Below are positions 1 through 11,110 of a stretch of 25,000 nucleotides of DNA, piece after piece. This stretch comes from Paulinella micropora (taxonomy: Eukaryota > Cercozoa > Imbricatea > Euglyphida > Paulinellidae). Location of the stretch: positions 150,001 to 175,000 of the forward strand of contig WBZZ01004699.1 in the NCBI GenBank assembly GCA_019918135.1, read 5' to 3'. Made by a program: the position numbers and the translations under genes. Position 1 is the stretch's first letter. Each line of letters begins with the position of its first letter. Below the pieces are notes generated by a model. The model was given only the letters and a program-made list of their open reading frames with translations. It had not been told where the DNA came from and did not search any database.

Positions 1-265
1 CTTGGTAGACAATGACCAGACAACAATATCGGGGCGGAGGTCAGTGAGACAGATGTGGACAGGAAAGGCTTGCTCAGAACCGGTGTACTGGGTTTGGAGC
101 TGCCAATCGTTTGCGGTGTCAAGCAGGGATGGACGATGAAATGACTGCCCCTTATACTTCTGCTCGCCCTCTTTCACAAACATAGACTTTGGTTCATTTT
201 GGTCTACAGGGGAGCGTTTGTTATGGCTCTCGATGTGTTTTTGAAGGGGAGCTTCAATAGTGCAG

Positions 266-266
<1 letters not shown>
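1..266. other. Left flank, no intact gene; faint LINE reverse-transcriptase trace
   Basis: No sustained reading frame. Around 98-125 one forward frame reads VCGVKQG, which resembles the (N)GVKQGC block of non-LTR retrotransposon reverse transcriptases. The frame soon hits a stop and the other polymerase motifs are not visible. It may be a decayed LINE fragment, but seven residues are weak support. Confidence 0.25.

Positions 267-306
<40 letters not shown>
267..306. repeat. (GATA)n microsatellite
   Basis: Uninterrupted tetranucleotide repeat of about ten units. Confidence 0.95.
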
Positions 307-377
307 TTATTTGCGTGTAATTTGTAAGTTCCTGTGTGAATTGCATATTATATGTCATGCTGTATATTCACACACAA

Positions 378-435
<58 letters not shown>

Positions 436-452
436 ATATCTATCTATCTATC
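378..452. repeat. (TATC)n microsatellite
   Basis: Tetranucleotide run of about 18 units with one imperfect unit near 432-437. It is the reverse complement of the GATA array just upstream, so the two could pair across the roughly 70 bases between them. Confidence 0.95.
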
Positions 453-885
453 ACTGGAGACGGACTCTGCCACTGGCAACTTCAGCCTGGGGTTCAGATC
501 TAACTATATCTGCCATATTGACGGCTTTGTGACCGCCATCGATCGCGCGCAGCGCAGGGCTAACAGGCGTCCAACTCCCGACCGGGGCCGTGGTGCAAAG
601 GGTTGATGAAGTCGAGGTTGTAGAAGGTAACTCACAACGAGCGTGAACTCCTGCAACCTCGGCTTTGGTGGCCATAATCTCCTTAAGGCACACGCCCCTA
701 GGGGAGTCTTTTAGTGGTTGTTCTGTACAGTTCAAGGGCTCGGCTACCTTTCGGCTTGAACTGGGCACGGGCACCAACCCGAACGGATGTTTGGTGTGAG
801 CTTGTGAAATGCTGAGAGTTCCTGTCCGGGGGTAGTATTGGAGGCTTATGGCTTTTAAAGCTATGACACGCCCGTAGATTAAACA
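453..885. other. GC-richer spacer between TATC arrays, no gene seen
   Basis: More GC-rich than its neighbours. Open frames here are short and show no recognisable domain. Its position between tetranucleotide arrays suggests part of a dispersed host repeat that carries the microsatellites. Confidence 0.4.
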
Positions 886-930
<45 letters not shown>

Positions 931-972
931 CGTCTATCTATCTATCCATCTATCTATCTATCTATCTATCTC
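886..972. repeat. (CTAT)n microsatellite, imperfect
   Basis: About 20 units with single-base variants (CCGT, CCAT, CTCT) near the middle and end. Confidence 0.95.
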
Positions 973-1084
973 TCACCAGTCGTCTCCGGGTGACGGGGCG
1001 AAATGGACGCCTATGTCTTCGGATATGCAGAGCTGATAGGCCAAATATGCCTATCTGTCTATCTGTCTCTCTGTCAATTCATCT

Positions 1085-1085
1085 G

Positions 1086-1146
<61 letters not shown>
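1085..1146. repeat. (CTAT)n microsatellite
   Basis: About 15 units; preceded from 1050 by degenerate CTATCTGT units and followed by CTAC units. Confidence 0.95.
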
Positions 1147-1192
1147 GCACCTACCTACCTATCGCATGTCTGTGTGTGTATTCATCTGTTTG

Positions 1193-1215
1193 TCTGTGTG
1201 TGTGTGTGTGTGTGT
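1193..1215. repeat. (TG)n dinucleotide repeat
   Basis: Short TG run that follows the degenerate tetranucleotide region. Confidence 0.9.
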
Positions 1216-1895
1216 TTTGTACAGAGTTGAAAAGTGACCTCCTCAAGTCGTGCCAGATCCTGGCGTGACATATACTATTTTAAAATCACACACACATGCA
1301 CAGCCGCTGGTGAGAAAGCCACATGGTCAGGCGTAAATAATTCTTGGTGCATGCATGTTTTTGAAAGCAGTAACGAAAGTAGAAACGAAAACTAAAGTTT
1401 GATAACCTTCAACCACCAACAACAACGACTGCACAAGACAGCAATACAACCGAAGTAAACATACTAGTAACGAGTGGACAATAGGAAAGCACACAAAGAG
1501 AGAAAGTGTAAATGGAAAAAAGATAGAAACATATTTCTATCCCAAAAAAAAGTGGTCGAAGATGATTATGAAAGAGAAGATGCACTTAGTAGAGTGTGGC
1601 ATGGTCTGACTGATAGGAAGTAGGCACCTGCGGCATAGTGTCCAAAAAGCGCTGGCAGACTTGCTGTTTGATGGCCGCCAGCTGGGGGCTGCCTAAATCA
1701 TGTGTAAGAGGCTATCGGGCGCTGCCTGCGTGTGTGTACGAGAGAGGCTACTCCATGGCAACGTGTTTCAGGCTACGGGGTTTGTGTGCCCTGTTCTGTG
1801 TTCTTGCTCTTCAAAATTTTTCCTTACCCAAACTTACTCACTTACCTCTTTTTTTCTATTTTGAACTTCCGCTTTTCATTCATTCGCTCCTACCT
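1216..1895. other. Non-coding spacer
   Basis: No supported gene. AT-rich with A-rich stretches near 1370-1560. Open frames are short, low-complexity and match no family I recognise. Confidence 0.5.
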
Positions 1896-1927
<32 letters not shown>

Positions 1928-1980
1928 TCACTCACTCTCTCACTCACTTTCTCTCTCTCTCTCTCTTCTCTTCTCTTCTA
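1896..1980. repeat. Compound CT/CA microsatellite
   Basis: CT run, then CA run, then CACT and CT runs, ending in TTCTC units. Translations of this stretch are Ser/Leu/His repeats and are not genes. Confidence 0.95.
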
Positions 1981-2121
1981 CTTGTCCTGCCTAGCTATAG
2001 AAATGATAAATGAGAGTGAACTGAGCAGCAAACAGACAAGGAGTATAGGCAGTGGAAAAAAGGAGTGTGAATGGGTGGGGTGGAGTGCATGCACACGTTA
2101 TGCAGGGCAAGAGGGATATCT

Positions 2122-2526
2122 TCAAGCACGAGGGGGCAGCACATTCTTTCTATCTAAAAGCCGACCACTGGCCCTGCGCTCTCTACAGAGCCCCTCTGCG
2201 CAGTATTTTCTTGCATTTGAAAGCAATTTCTCAGAATCCAAGCATCTCCGCAATAAATGCTCCATGTCAGTGTAATGACATGTCCAGCAAGTCTGGATAA
2301 CATACCTGCAATCACTTTGGGTACAGCGGCGAAATTTTGTATGGCGGCCTAAGGTAACAGACAAATTGCTCGCATGCTGTACTGACGAAGACATAGCACA
2401 ACTCGTTGTGATAGTGCAGCACTTCATAAAGTCGTAATGAAGTACATAGCACAGTTCTTTGTGGTGGTGCAGATGTCTGAGCCATGCTAGCTGCGACCTC
2501 GGTGTGTTTTCTGGCCATCTGAACAA
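2122..2526 (-). pseudogene. Possible tail of a non-LTR retrotransposon ORF2 (weak)
   Basis: A 134-residue reverse-strand frame contains Cys-x2-Cys-x6-His-x4-Cys (around CWTCHYTDMEHLLRRC). This matches the CCHC-type motif common at the C terminus of LINE reverse-transcriptase proteins. The preceding residues (SVTLGRHTKFRRC) have a similar feel to those tails. No reverse-transcriptase core lies upstream on this strand, so at best it is a fragment. The frame could be chance. Confidence 0.3.
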
Positions 2527-3710
2527 GGCGTGCTGTCGCAGGCCCGCTCAGGACAGCTGAGTTCACACACAACATCCACCACTGCCATCGGATTGTGTAG
2601 CTCCTTATTTGTGCGCGCAATGTATGCTTTGTCTGCAATCGATGCTGGCGACATTTTCACTCCTTATATCTTCTACTTGCATTATATAACCTTTCATCCA
2701 CGTTCGGTTTGGGATCAATTTTGAATGATAGATATTAGAACAACTGGACCTATAAAATATGAATGATGCAAATGGATGTCAGGGCTGGACAGAACCGGCT
2801 AGAATTCTTCTTGCGCTCAGTATATCTTTTGCTACCATCTTGCCATACTCAGCCGACACCTATATGCAGTACTAAGAGTACTTTCAAATAAGTCTCTTTG
2901 CTCAGCGCACTTTAACCTCTTCAAGGTTGCAAAGTGAACTTATGATGGGCTTGCAGTGCTCTATTTCAGTGATGTGATAGTACCTCTTTCTGACGTGCGA
3001 GAAACAGACCTATCACATAAGCAATACTTGGGAGGACAGCAAAAAACGGAAAGCATGGAAGCACAGAGCCAGAATAGATGCAATCGCGGGGAGCGACAGC
3101 CCAGAATAAGATAAGTGCACACAAGAACGCCAGCTTTTGCCTGGATTGTTATCTTGGGTGTGCTTGTTTTTTTTTGCACGAAAGGAGGAGGGGGGGGGGG
3201 GGGGAATAAGCATGCCTGCACAGCATAAGCAACAATCGCAAAAAGTGAGGAGGGCTCCCAAAACATGCCACCAGATATCGGACTGGTTATGAAGATGTTG
3301 GGGAGGAAGAAAGCGAGGATGAGAGAGCGCACGAGAGAGGAGAAAGGAGATTTACCTTGCCATACACAGCACCCACAAGAAATGGGATCCACATGGCAGC
3401 CACAAGAAATGGGATGCCATACAGTACATCTCGATGCTACAGGAAAAAGAGCAAGGTGACACCTTTGGAATATAATATACGTACATTTATGTCAAAATGC
3501 CTACCTATGTACGCATACACAACACGCATGAACACCTGCGGAAAGAATAAATATTAAAATAAATAAACAAATAAATGAATGAATGAATAAATGAATGGAT
3601 AAACAAATAAGCAAATACATAAATAAGTAGAAACACAAATAGACAAATTATAATCATGATAGGCTTCCTCAGACTATAGCAACAGACCCAGATTCTGAAC
3701 AAGTACCTCC
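2527..3710. other. Non-coding spacer with poly-G and A-rich simple sequence
   Basis: No gene seen. It includes a 15-base G run at 3190-3204 and an imperfect AAAT/GAAT stretch at about 3541-3640. A tandem 20-odd-base near-duplication containing CACAAGAAATGGGAT lies at about 3370-3415. Confidence 0.5.

Positions 3711-3808
<98 letters not shown>
3711..3808. repeat. (TAA)n trinucleotide microsatellite
   Basis: About 32 uninterrupted AAT/TAA units. Confidence 0.97.
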
Positions 3809-3919
3809 CACGTGTTTTATTCTGTTTTAATTATTTACATTGTGTGTCTTTATGCATGCATGGGTGTATGCAAGTATGTATGCACAGTTGATATATGCCT
3901 GAACGCATGCATGCATGAA

Positions 3920-5330
3920 TTCTTCTTCTTCCTCTTCCTCTTCCTCTTCCTCCTCCTCCTCCTCTCCCTCTCCCTCTCCCTGTCCCTGTCCCTGTCCCCC
4001 TCTTCTTCCTCTTCTTCCTTCCTCTTCTTCCTCTTCTTCCTCTTCTTCCTCTTCTTCCTCTTCTTCCTCTTCTTCCTCTTCTTCCTTCCTCTTCTTCTTC
4101 TTCTTCCTCTTCTCCCTCTTCTCCCTCTTCTTCCTCTTCTTCCTCTTCTTCCTCTTCTTCCTCTTCTTCCTCTTCTCCCTCTTCTCCCTCTTCTTCCTCT
4201 TCTTCTTCTTTCTTCCTCTTCTTCCTCTTCTTCCTCTTCTTCCTCTTCTTCCTCTTCTTCCTCTTCTTCCTCTTCTTCCTCTTCTTCCTCTTCTTCCTCT
4301 TCTTCCTCTTCTTCCTCTTCTTCCTCTTCTTCCTCTTCTTCCTCTTCTTCCTCTTCTTCCTCTTCTTCCTCTTCTTCCTCTTCTTCCTCTTCTTCCTCTT
4401 CTTCCTCTTCTTCCTCTTCTTCCTCTTCTTCCTCTTCTTCCTCTTCTTCCTCTTCTTCCTCTTCTTCCTCTTCTTCCTCTTCTTCCTCTTCTTCCTCTTC
4501 TTCCTCTTCTTCCTCTTCTTCCTCTTCTTCCTCTTCTTCCTCTTCTTCCTCTTCTTCCGCTTCTTCCGCTTCTTCCTCTTCTTCCTCTTCTTCCGCTTCT
4601 TCCTCTTCTTCCTCTTCTTCCTCTTCTTCCTCTTCTTCCTCTTCTTCTTCCTCTTCTTCCTCTTCTTCCTCTTCTTCCTCTTCTTCCTCTTCTTCCTCTT
4701 CTTCCTCTTCTTCCTCTTCCTCTTCTTCTTCTTCTTCTTCTTCTTCTTCTTCTTCTTCTTCTTCTTCTTCTCCTTCCTCCACCTCCTCCTCCTCCTCCTT
4801 CTTCCGCTTCTTCCTCTTCTTCTTGATCTTCTTCCTCCTCCACCTTCTTCTTCTTCTTCTTCTTGTCCTTTCTTCTTCTTCTTCTTCTTCTTCCTTCTTC
4901 TTCTTTCTTCTTCTTTTTTTCTTCTTTTTCTTCTTTTTCTTCTTTTTCTTCTTCTCCTTCTTCTTCTTCTTCTTCTTCCTCCTCCTCCTCCTCCTGCTCC
5001 TGCTCTTCCTTCTTCTTCTCCTCCTCCTTCTTCTTCTTCTTCTTCTTCTTCTTCTTCTCATCCTCCTTCTTCTCCTTTTTTTTCTTCATTTTCTTCTTCA
5101 TTTTCTTCTTCATCTTCTTCTTCATCATCTTCATCATCATCTTTTTCTTCTTCTTCTTCTTCTTCCCTTCCCCTCCCCCCCCTTTTTTTTTGTCCTTCTC
5201 CTTCTCTTTCTTCTTCTCATCCTCCTTCCCCTCCTTCTTCTTCTCCTCCTTCTCCTCCTTCTCCTTCATCTTCTTTTTCTTTTTCTTCTTCTAGATCTTC
5301 TTCTTCTTCTTCTTCTTCTTCCCCTACTAC
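3920..5330. repeat. 1.4 kb polypyrimidine (CTT/CCT) satellite-like tract
   Basis: Nearly pure C/T on the + strand. Its core, about 4018-4720, is a regular 9-base unit TTCTTCCTC, with CTT triplet runs and degenerate pyrimidine sequence on both sides. Every frame is open for hundreds of codons because the tract has almost no A on this strand. The resulting poly-Ser, Leu/Pro or, in reverse, Arg/Glu/Lys translations are artefacts. Mirror-symmetric homopurine/homopyrimidine DNA of this kind can adopt triplex (H-DNA) structure. Confidence 0.95.
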
Positions 5331-8300
5331 TACTACTCTTGTTCTGTTCCTCTTCCTCCTTTTACTTCCTTGGAAATGGATTTGCTTTTTATCATTCGAG
5401 TCTGTCTTCTCAATGATGGACTCTCGAAACAGTAATTTGCCTATGCTTCCACATCGTGCTTTTGCGAATTTGTCAGAAGTTTCCCATCGCACAGATGAAA
5501 AAGGAGGAGGGATTACTGGTGAGAAATCAGTTTCAAAGCGATCCAATTGGTGGCCACTCCAACTACCAACCAATAATAGTTCAGCTTTCCACTAACGAAT
5601 CTTCGCACCTAGACAAACTGAGAGCTCCCAGAGCAGCGCAATTTCCTACATTAACCTTATTGGTATATCTCGCTCTCTTGCTCACACTCGCTACGATGGA
5701 CACGCACAGATTCGGTTGCATTTTGCAGCTAAACTGGAAATGACCATAGCTATCCCTCGCAAGTGTTGATGAAAAATAAAAAAGAAAGCCTCAGGAAGTA
5801 CTGGTGGAAAAAATCTGTGGAACGTGAGGGACCGCCAAACCCGAAACCCAGAAAGACCCAGAGCGCCTAGCTTCCACAGCACATTTGTGTACGTCTCTAC
5901 AAGCTGAGGCATCTATCAATTCACGTATGCATGTAAAAATAAGCTCGCGTATATATTCTATTGTAAAGGCAAGATATGTGTCGTGAGGAGAGAGCTGGAC
6001 TATGAATAGTAAGAACTGGAATGGGAGAGATATTAATATTCGGTCATGCAAAATATATAATATGATACCACAATACAAATTATATTATACATGAAATATA
6101 CACAAATACAAAGACTAAAAGCCACAAACAGATACTGACACACACACAAATATTTAATGACATGTATATTTAAATGCATAAATGTGCAGAAACATACGGA
6201 TATAATTTGTATATATATAACATGAGTGTATGGATTTCTATGCGTGCACATTTTACATGCTTCAAAAACGGGAGGAGCTTTTAAAAATGAGATCAACGAG
6301 TTAAAATGCATACACTGCTCATATAGATAAATGACTACGTGTTGACCTGATAATAAATCCAAAGGATCATTTGCAAGACGCCAAACAAGAGGCCCATCCA
6401 CGCCCCTGCACGCCATACGGCATTGCATGTCAGCAAGAACCCTCAACATTCATGTCATGTGATCACGCAACACACAAACAAGAATCCTCCACAAATATGC
6501 CGCCACTTTGGCGCTGCTACTGGACTGCAACACAAGGGATATCAAGTGTGAGGCTTATCACGTATCCTCTGCACTTAGTCTGTCTTATCATGGTTCTTTC
6601 CATTCTCCCTCTGCATCTCCGTTCATGAGCGTGGCATGCGTGTGGTGGTGTGTGCACGGCGGTCCAGCCACCATGGCCCACAGCACAAATAGATGGACTA
6701 TGCTTATAATTATTCAGTGCATGAGTGAATTTATGCAACAATGCATGGATGGATGAATGGATGCTGCATGGATAGATGGATAGATGGAGTAAATGCATGG
6801 ATTCAGCTCGCCATGCACACGACAAATATTATATTCTGCTCACACTTGAATGTTTATCACTAGATATGTCATCTGCATGAATAGACAGAGCGCACATTAT
6901 TGTTTACCTGAGTTTCGAATAAAACACAGCTCCTTGTATCCACAGTTTATGAACATGTTGCATAAAAGCACCTGGACAAGAGTGAAGGAACTTGACATTA
7001 AGTCCTGCAAACTATATGACTTGAATATCCTGAGCGCAAGCGTCAATCCAGATAATACAAAAAGGTACCAAATTATTAGATCCACTACAAAACATCAGTA
7101 ATAAATTATAATATAAGTAGTTGTTATAATATACTTATTATGTCTGAGTATGTAATGTATATGTACATCTGATGCATATTCTAATTTAGATGTGCAAGTG
7201 TGCAAGTATGTATGATTTTTTGTGCAGGCAGTGCAAGAGGAGAAAAGTATATTCATCGATAGGCAGACAGGCGGATAAAATAAATTACAAAAATGCCGAT
7301 GCGACATGTGGATAATACGCTGGTCTCACATCAGGCGGCCGCCAGCGCTGCACCGTCAGGATACATATGACGCATGTGAGATAACGCATGGAGATATATA
7401 TGACAATCACATTGGGGGATGCATGTTAGACCTCAGTATGTAAGGGTGTCATTATGAAATCATTCTGTATGTTTGTGTTTTTCACTTCACCTTGTAATAT
7501 AATGTGCGTTTATTCTGCGTTGTTGCATTTCCAGCTTCCAACTTACAATTGCAATCAGAACACATACAACGTAAGCACATACCATTGTATGCAACACAGC
7601 ACGGATTGTCTGCACTCATTATTCATCGACAGGTCCGCACAACACCTACACCGCGTACCTTATTTTTGGTCAAGGTGCTGACCACCATGCTTTCGATATC
7701 AAAGACCTAACCCACCATGTGGACACGCCGTGTCGTCATCACACATACTGCATGCCACTTTTCCAAATCACCCACGCACAGCACTACATGCATACAAAGG
7801 TATATGTGCGTACACGTACGTATTGTATGTCTGCATGCATGAATGTGTATGAATTTATCTGTATGTATGTGTTTATGTCGTATGTATGCCTGTTTGTATG
7901 TATGTATGCATACATGTTTGCATGTTCAGAAACTTATCATACAAATGTACGTATTTATTTCTAACGTTTATACTCATATGGTATCAGCAGAGGGTCGCAA
8001 ACACGCAGGCACATATTTGATATGGTTAGAAATATTTTACGTTGTTACGCTTTCTAAAGGAGAGTAGCGGTATTCATGGGTCATGTTTAGACACAATCAC
8101 ACGTAAAATATGCATAGGAAATATATAATAGTATAATTACGTACATACATGAATACATGCATGCAAGCATGCATATATATATGTATATATATATAAATAT
8201 AAAAATATATATATATATATACGTTCATACATACATATCATTTATAGTCAAATGTTCATGTATATGCATGCATAATATAATGTACATATGTATGCATATA

Positions 8301-9040
8301 TGCTGTATAGTAAAGAAGCATAATGGATGTGTACTACTGTTCCATAGACTGTTATTGTCTTGGCCCTGTTACCTCTTCAATGTTCGCTCTGTCGGCCCCA
8401 GCCACCAAAAATGCACAAGCACACAAATGTTGAAAAGGGCAGTTGAAATGTTAGGGATAGATTTGCAGTACAAACAAACAGTGGATAGTCACTAGTGAAC
8501 ATTCACGCAAGTGGCGGCCGAGGGCTTGGAGCTGGTACTACCTCATGTCATTCATGAGATCGCGCACCACCTGTTGAGACAGCAAACAAGGAGTAGAGGG
8601 GCCGTAGATCCATCGCGCTGCTGGAGGAGAGGATGAGCCTCACTGATGTGGTTACACGACAAACATAAGTGGAGAGTGAAGGCAAGCAGAAAGATAAGAG
8701 TGAACATAATAAACGAAGCGCACAAGCTTGGAAGCGCTAGGGCAAGAGGAGCGGCTGATGGCGACGGAGGGCAGGTCGACGTTGCGACGGCGCCGACCTG
8801 CGGGGAGTCTTGATTGGCCGCAAACAAGATCTGCGCACAGAGGCAAAGGTTCGACACGAGTGCAGCAAATGACCACTGACAGCACATACAGAGCACCGGC
8901 CGCAGAAAGCTGCAGCGCTAGCACAGAATCAGTCTCTCTCTACTCGTTTAATCCCTTTCTTTCCCTTAAGTATCCAGTTGGTAGATGAGCATATAAAGGC
9001 AGACACAGGCCAGAATACAAGAAAACAGCAACGCGGGTAC
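5331..9040. other. Non-coding AT-rich flank
   Basis: No gene, RNA or mobile element that I can support in 3.7 kb. It holds many short TATG/TGCA/ATGG tracts (for example 6735-6800, 7835-7920) and an AT run at about 8170-8222. The open frames are short, start in unrelated contexts and carry no motif I recognise. Confidence 0.5.
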
Positions 9041-9240
9041 AGTGTAGTGAGAGGAGAAAGAGATATAAGGGGTAAAGGGGAGAGAAGAAAGGGGAGGAGA
9101 GAGAGAGAGAAAGGGGGGGAAGGGGGGGGGGGGTGAGGAGCAGACAAGGAGGATTGAGGAAGAGGTGGAAAAAAAAGGGAAAAACCAGAGGATACAGAAG
9201 GAGAGAGACAGATAGCGACAAAAAACGAACACAAAAATAA
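9041..9240. repeat. Purine-rich (GA/GGGA) simple sequence abutting the viral element
   Basis: About 200 bases almost entirely of A and G on the + strand, with a 12-base G run at 9122-9133. Viral-type coding sequence begins within about 20 bases of its end, so it marks the left junction of the element. Confidence 0.85.
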
Positions 9241-9258
9241 CAGCTTCCACCAATCTAA

Positions 9259-10472
9259 CTTAAAGAATTCTTTTTTATAAGTCGTACAAATTTGGAGCTG
9301 AGTGATCAAGATTTTGAAAACATAAAAAACGGTGCTGCAAGTTGAATTCAGTCGGTTTATATGTCACGGGCAATCTTGGAGCATCTTCTGGCGGTGTTGA
9401 ATTCAGACACAGCAACGGGACGCAGGGAGTTGGAATTGGTTATAATTCAATATATGCTACGGGAAGCAATACCAATCAAGATTTAAATTTTTATGCGAGG
9501 GGGACAGGAGTAATCTATGCTCAGAGTGATACAAGCATGACGACAGCATCCAGCGGATTTTTAACATTAAGAAAAAGGCCAAACAATACGACCAACCCAC
9601 AAATATTTATGAAAGCAGGAGACTCATCAGGTTATGCGGTAGTAATGAATACAGGTGGATTATTACATGCTTGGTCTACTTCATTATCAAATGGTGAAAA
9701 CAATACAGGATATGTTTTTATGGCAGCAGGAGCGAATGTTTGGTCTTCTGGTTCAGACAGGAGATTAAAATCAGATATTAAAACACTAGACTGCGGAGAT
9801 TGTTGCGATAAACTTATGAAAATAAACTGCTGTTCATATTATTTGAAATCAGACGAAAAGAAACAGAAAAAGAACCACGGATTTATTGCAGATGAAGTAA
9901 AAAAAATATTTCCAGAATTTGTATCTGAAAGTGGAATAAAAGCAGACGATGGGGATGGAAACTTTGAAGGTATATCATACACGGACTTCATACCAATATT
10001 GGTCAGTGCTTTTCAACATTTAACGGAAAAAGTGATTAATTTAGAAAAAGAAAATAAAACTTTACTTAATATATTACAAGACCAAACCAACCAATTAGCA
10101 GAAATCCGAGCAGTCGTATTTCCTACTAATGCCCCCTAGATTACACCCACCACCACAGTCATTGAAATAGACGGCGAACTAACACCAGAGTTGAAAAATC
10201 GTGTTTTGGATATTTCATTGAAGAATGAAGAAAAAAAAGTAGAGCACGAATTGGAAGATAACTGGAATTGTTGTTGTGTAAAAAACAGACCGACAGACAG
10301 CAGATTAATTAAATACTTATTTCAAATGGGTATCATTATCGCCATCATCACCCTTTGTATCGTGAGGTTATCTGAAAAGAACTTACCGTGCGAGACAGCC
10401 AACACTTATGTCGGTATTTTAACACTATTGAATGGCATTTGCCTTCCTTCACCTTCTTCAAGTAAGAAGTGA
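9259..10472 (+). pseudogene. Fibre-like virion protein with peptidase S74 chaperone domain and membrane-anchor tail, broken
   Basis: The main open segment is 9342-10139 (start codon TTG, so not a true start). Its N-terminal part is Gly/Asn/Ser-rich beta-type sequence, as in fibres. Residues about 136-190 are a peptidase S74 intramolecular chaperone: SDRRLKSDI holds the Ser138/Lys143 pair at the spacing used for self-cleavage, then HGFIADEV, then a coiled coil. Coding extends left to about 9259 in another frame (shift and TGA at 9343-9345). After the TAG at 10137-10139 the same frame stays open to 10472 and adds a charged linker, a hydrophobic segment (residues 39-60 counted from 10191) and a second near 72-85. 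S74 domains drive trimerisation of fibres and tail spikes. I infer a surface fibre once anchored by its C terminus. The beginning is missing. Confidence 0.8.
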
Positions 10473-10709
10473 GCATTCATATAGTTGAGTTTTATACCAA
10501 GAAGCATCATTTGAGCAGATTAGCGGAATAGCTTCATCAAAACTAACACACCAATCACTAAAAGGCTTATACACACATTTAAATTTGGTTTCTATTCCTT
10601 TTTGAATACACCACACACAACTTTCATTTTTTTTATCACTGACCCGTGAATAGAAATCACAAGCAGTCCGACCTAACACAGAGCACACAAATAATAATAT
10701 TAATAACAT
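10458..10709 (-). CDS. Small secreted cysteine-rich protein, PSI-like cysteine pattern
   Basis: 83 residues from a true ATG. The first 17 or so residues (MLLILLFVCSVLGRTAC) look like a signal peptide. The mature part is rich in Cys with a CVWC pair followed by spaced Cys and a WC, reminiscent of the PSI (plexin-semaphorin-integrin) fold, though too short and divergent to be sure. It is divergent from the 120-residue gene at 10736 and shares a 26-base AT-rich spacer with it. Its 3' end overlaps the fibre gene tail by 15 bases on the opposite strand. The frame is unbroken. Function unknown; an envelope, lumenal or secreted role is inference. It could be a chance frame, but ATG position, signal peptide and cysteines argue otherwise. 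Confidence 0.5.
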   Translation of the reverse strand: MLLILLFVCSVLGRTACDFYSRVSDKKNESCVWCIQKGIETKFKCVYKPFSDWCVSFDEAIPLICSNDASWYKTQLYECSLLT

Positions 10710-10735
10710 AATATATTATACAACATATAGAAACA
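10710..10735. promoter_or_regulatory. Divergent AT-rich promoter-like spacer
   Basis: The 26 bases between two divergent ATGs contain ATATATTATA and CATATAG. These match the TAATATA/AATATAG words before the other genes of the element and could serve both directions. Confidence 0.45.
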
Positions 10736-11098
10736 ATGAGTGAGTTCAAATACCAAAAGGTTATTTTTCTGAGTAATGATTTTGCTGGTGGTAGCAAGAC
10801 ATTTGACAAAAACATTCAAATGAACTTTACACCAACAAGAATGAATGTTAAGTTTATCCACTATATGAATGATATGACCGAGACGAAAACAAAAATCCTT
10901 CATATGGACCGCATTGGAATTATTGGCACATTCGCCGATAGCAACACGGCAAACATTTCAAACCTCGGATATAATCTTGGAAATATCGGCTGGACCGACA
11001 GGCAGTATTCGTTTAGGGTATTGAAAACAGACAGCGGTAATATTGAGACCGACCAACTAGCTGGAAGCATTGTTATTTGTTTAGAATTTTTGGCTTGA
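10736..11098 (+). CDS. Conserved-looking small viral protein, unknown function
   Basis: 120 residues from an ATG just after an AT-rich promoter-like block. The composition suggests an all-beta fold: alternating hydrophobic strands, few charged helices, and no signal peptide or membrane segment. It is intact, lies 12 bases ahead of the packaging ATPase on the same strand, and is surrounded by virion genes. A small structural protein such as a jelly-roll or cement protein is a reasonable guess from context only. I do not recognise the family. Confidence 0.6.
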   Translation: MSEFKYQKVIFLSNDFAGGSKTFDKNIQMNFTPTRMNVKFIHYMNDMTETKTKILHMDRIGIIGTFADSNTANISNLGYNLGNIGWTDRQYSFRVLKTDSGNIETDQLAGSIVICLEFLA

Positions 11099-11110
11099 TA
11101 AAATATAGCG
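11097..11110 (+). promoter_or_regulatory. AT-rich promoter-like motif before the ATPase
   Basis: GATAAAATATAGCG directly precedes the ATG and overlaps the stop codon of the upstream gene. AATATAG recurs before 11968. Confidence 0.4.

Noticed and set aside
267..452. Inverted GATA/TATC arrays as a transposon's terminal repeats
   Set aside because: Simple tetranucleotide repeats in opposite orientation arise independently, and nothing between them resembles a transposon.
311..1268. Reading frames rich in Tyr-Leu-Ser-Ile repeats
   Set aside because: Pure translation of TATC microsatellites.
3812..5416. Very long open frames (up to 534 codons) on both strands
   Set aside because: They are translations of the polypyrimidine tract (poly-Ser, Leu/Pro, Arg/Gly, Glu) and reflect the absence of stop codons in C/T-only sequence.
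8552..9309. Reverse-strand hydrophobic or Ser/Pro/Leu-rich frames
   Set aside because: They overlap the purine-rich repeat or its edge, show no domain, and several frames overlap with equal length.
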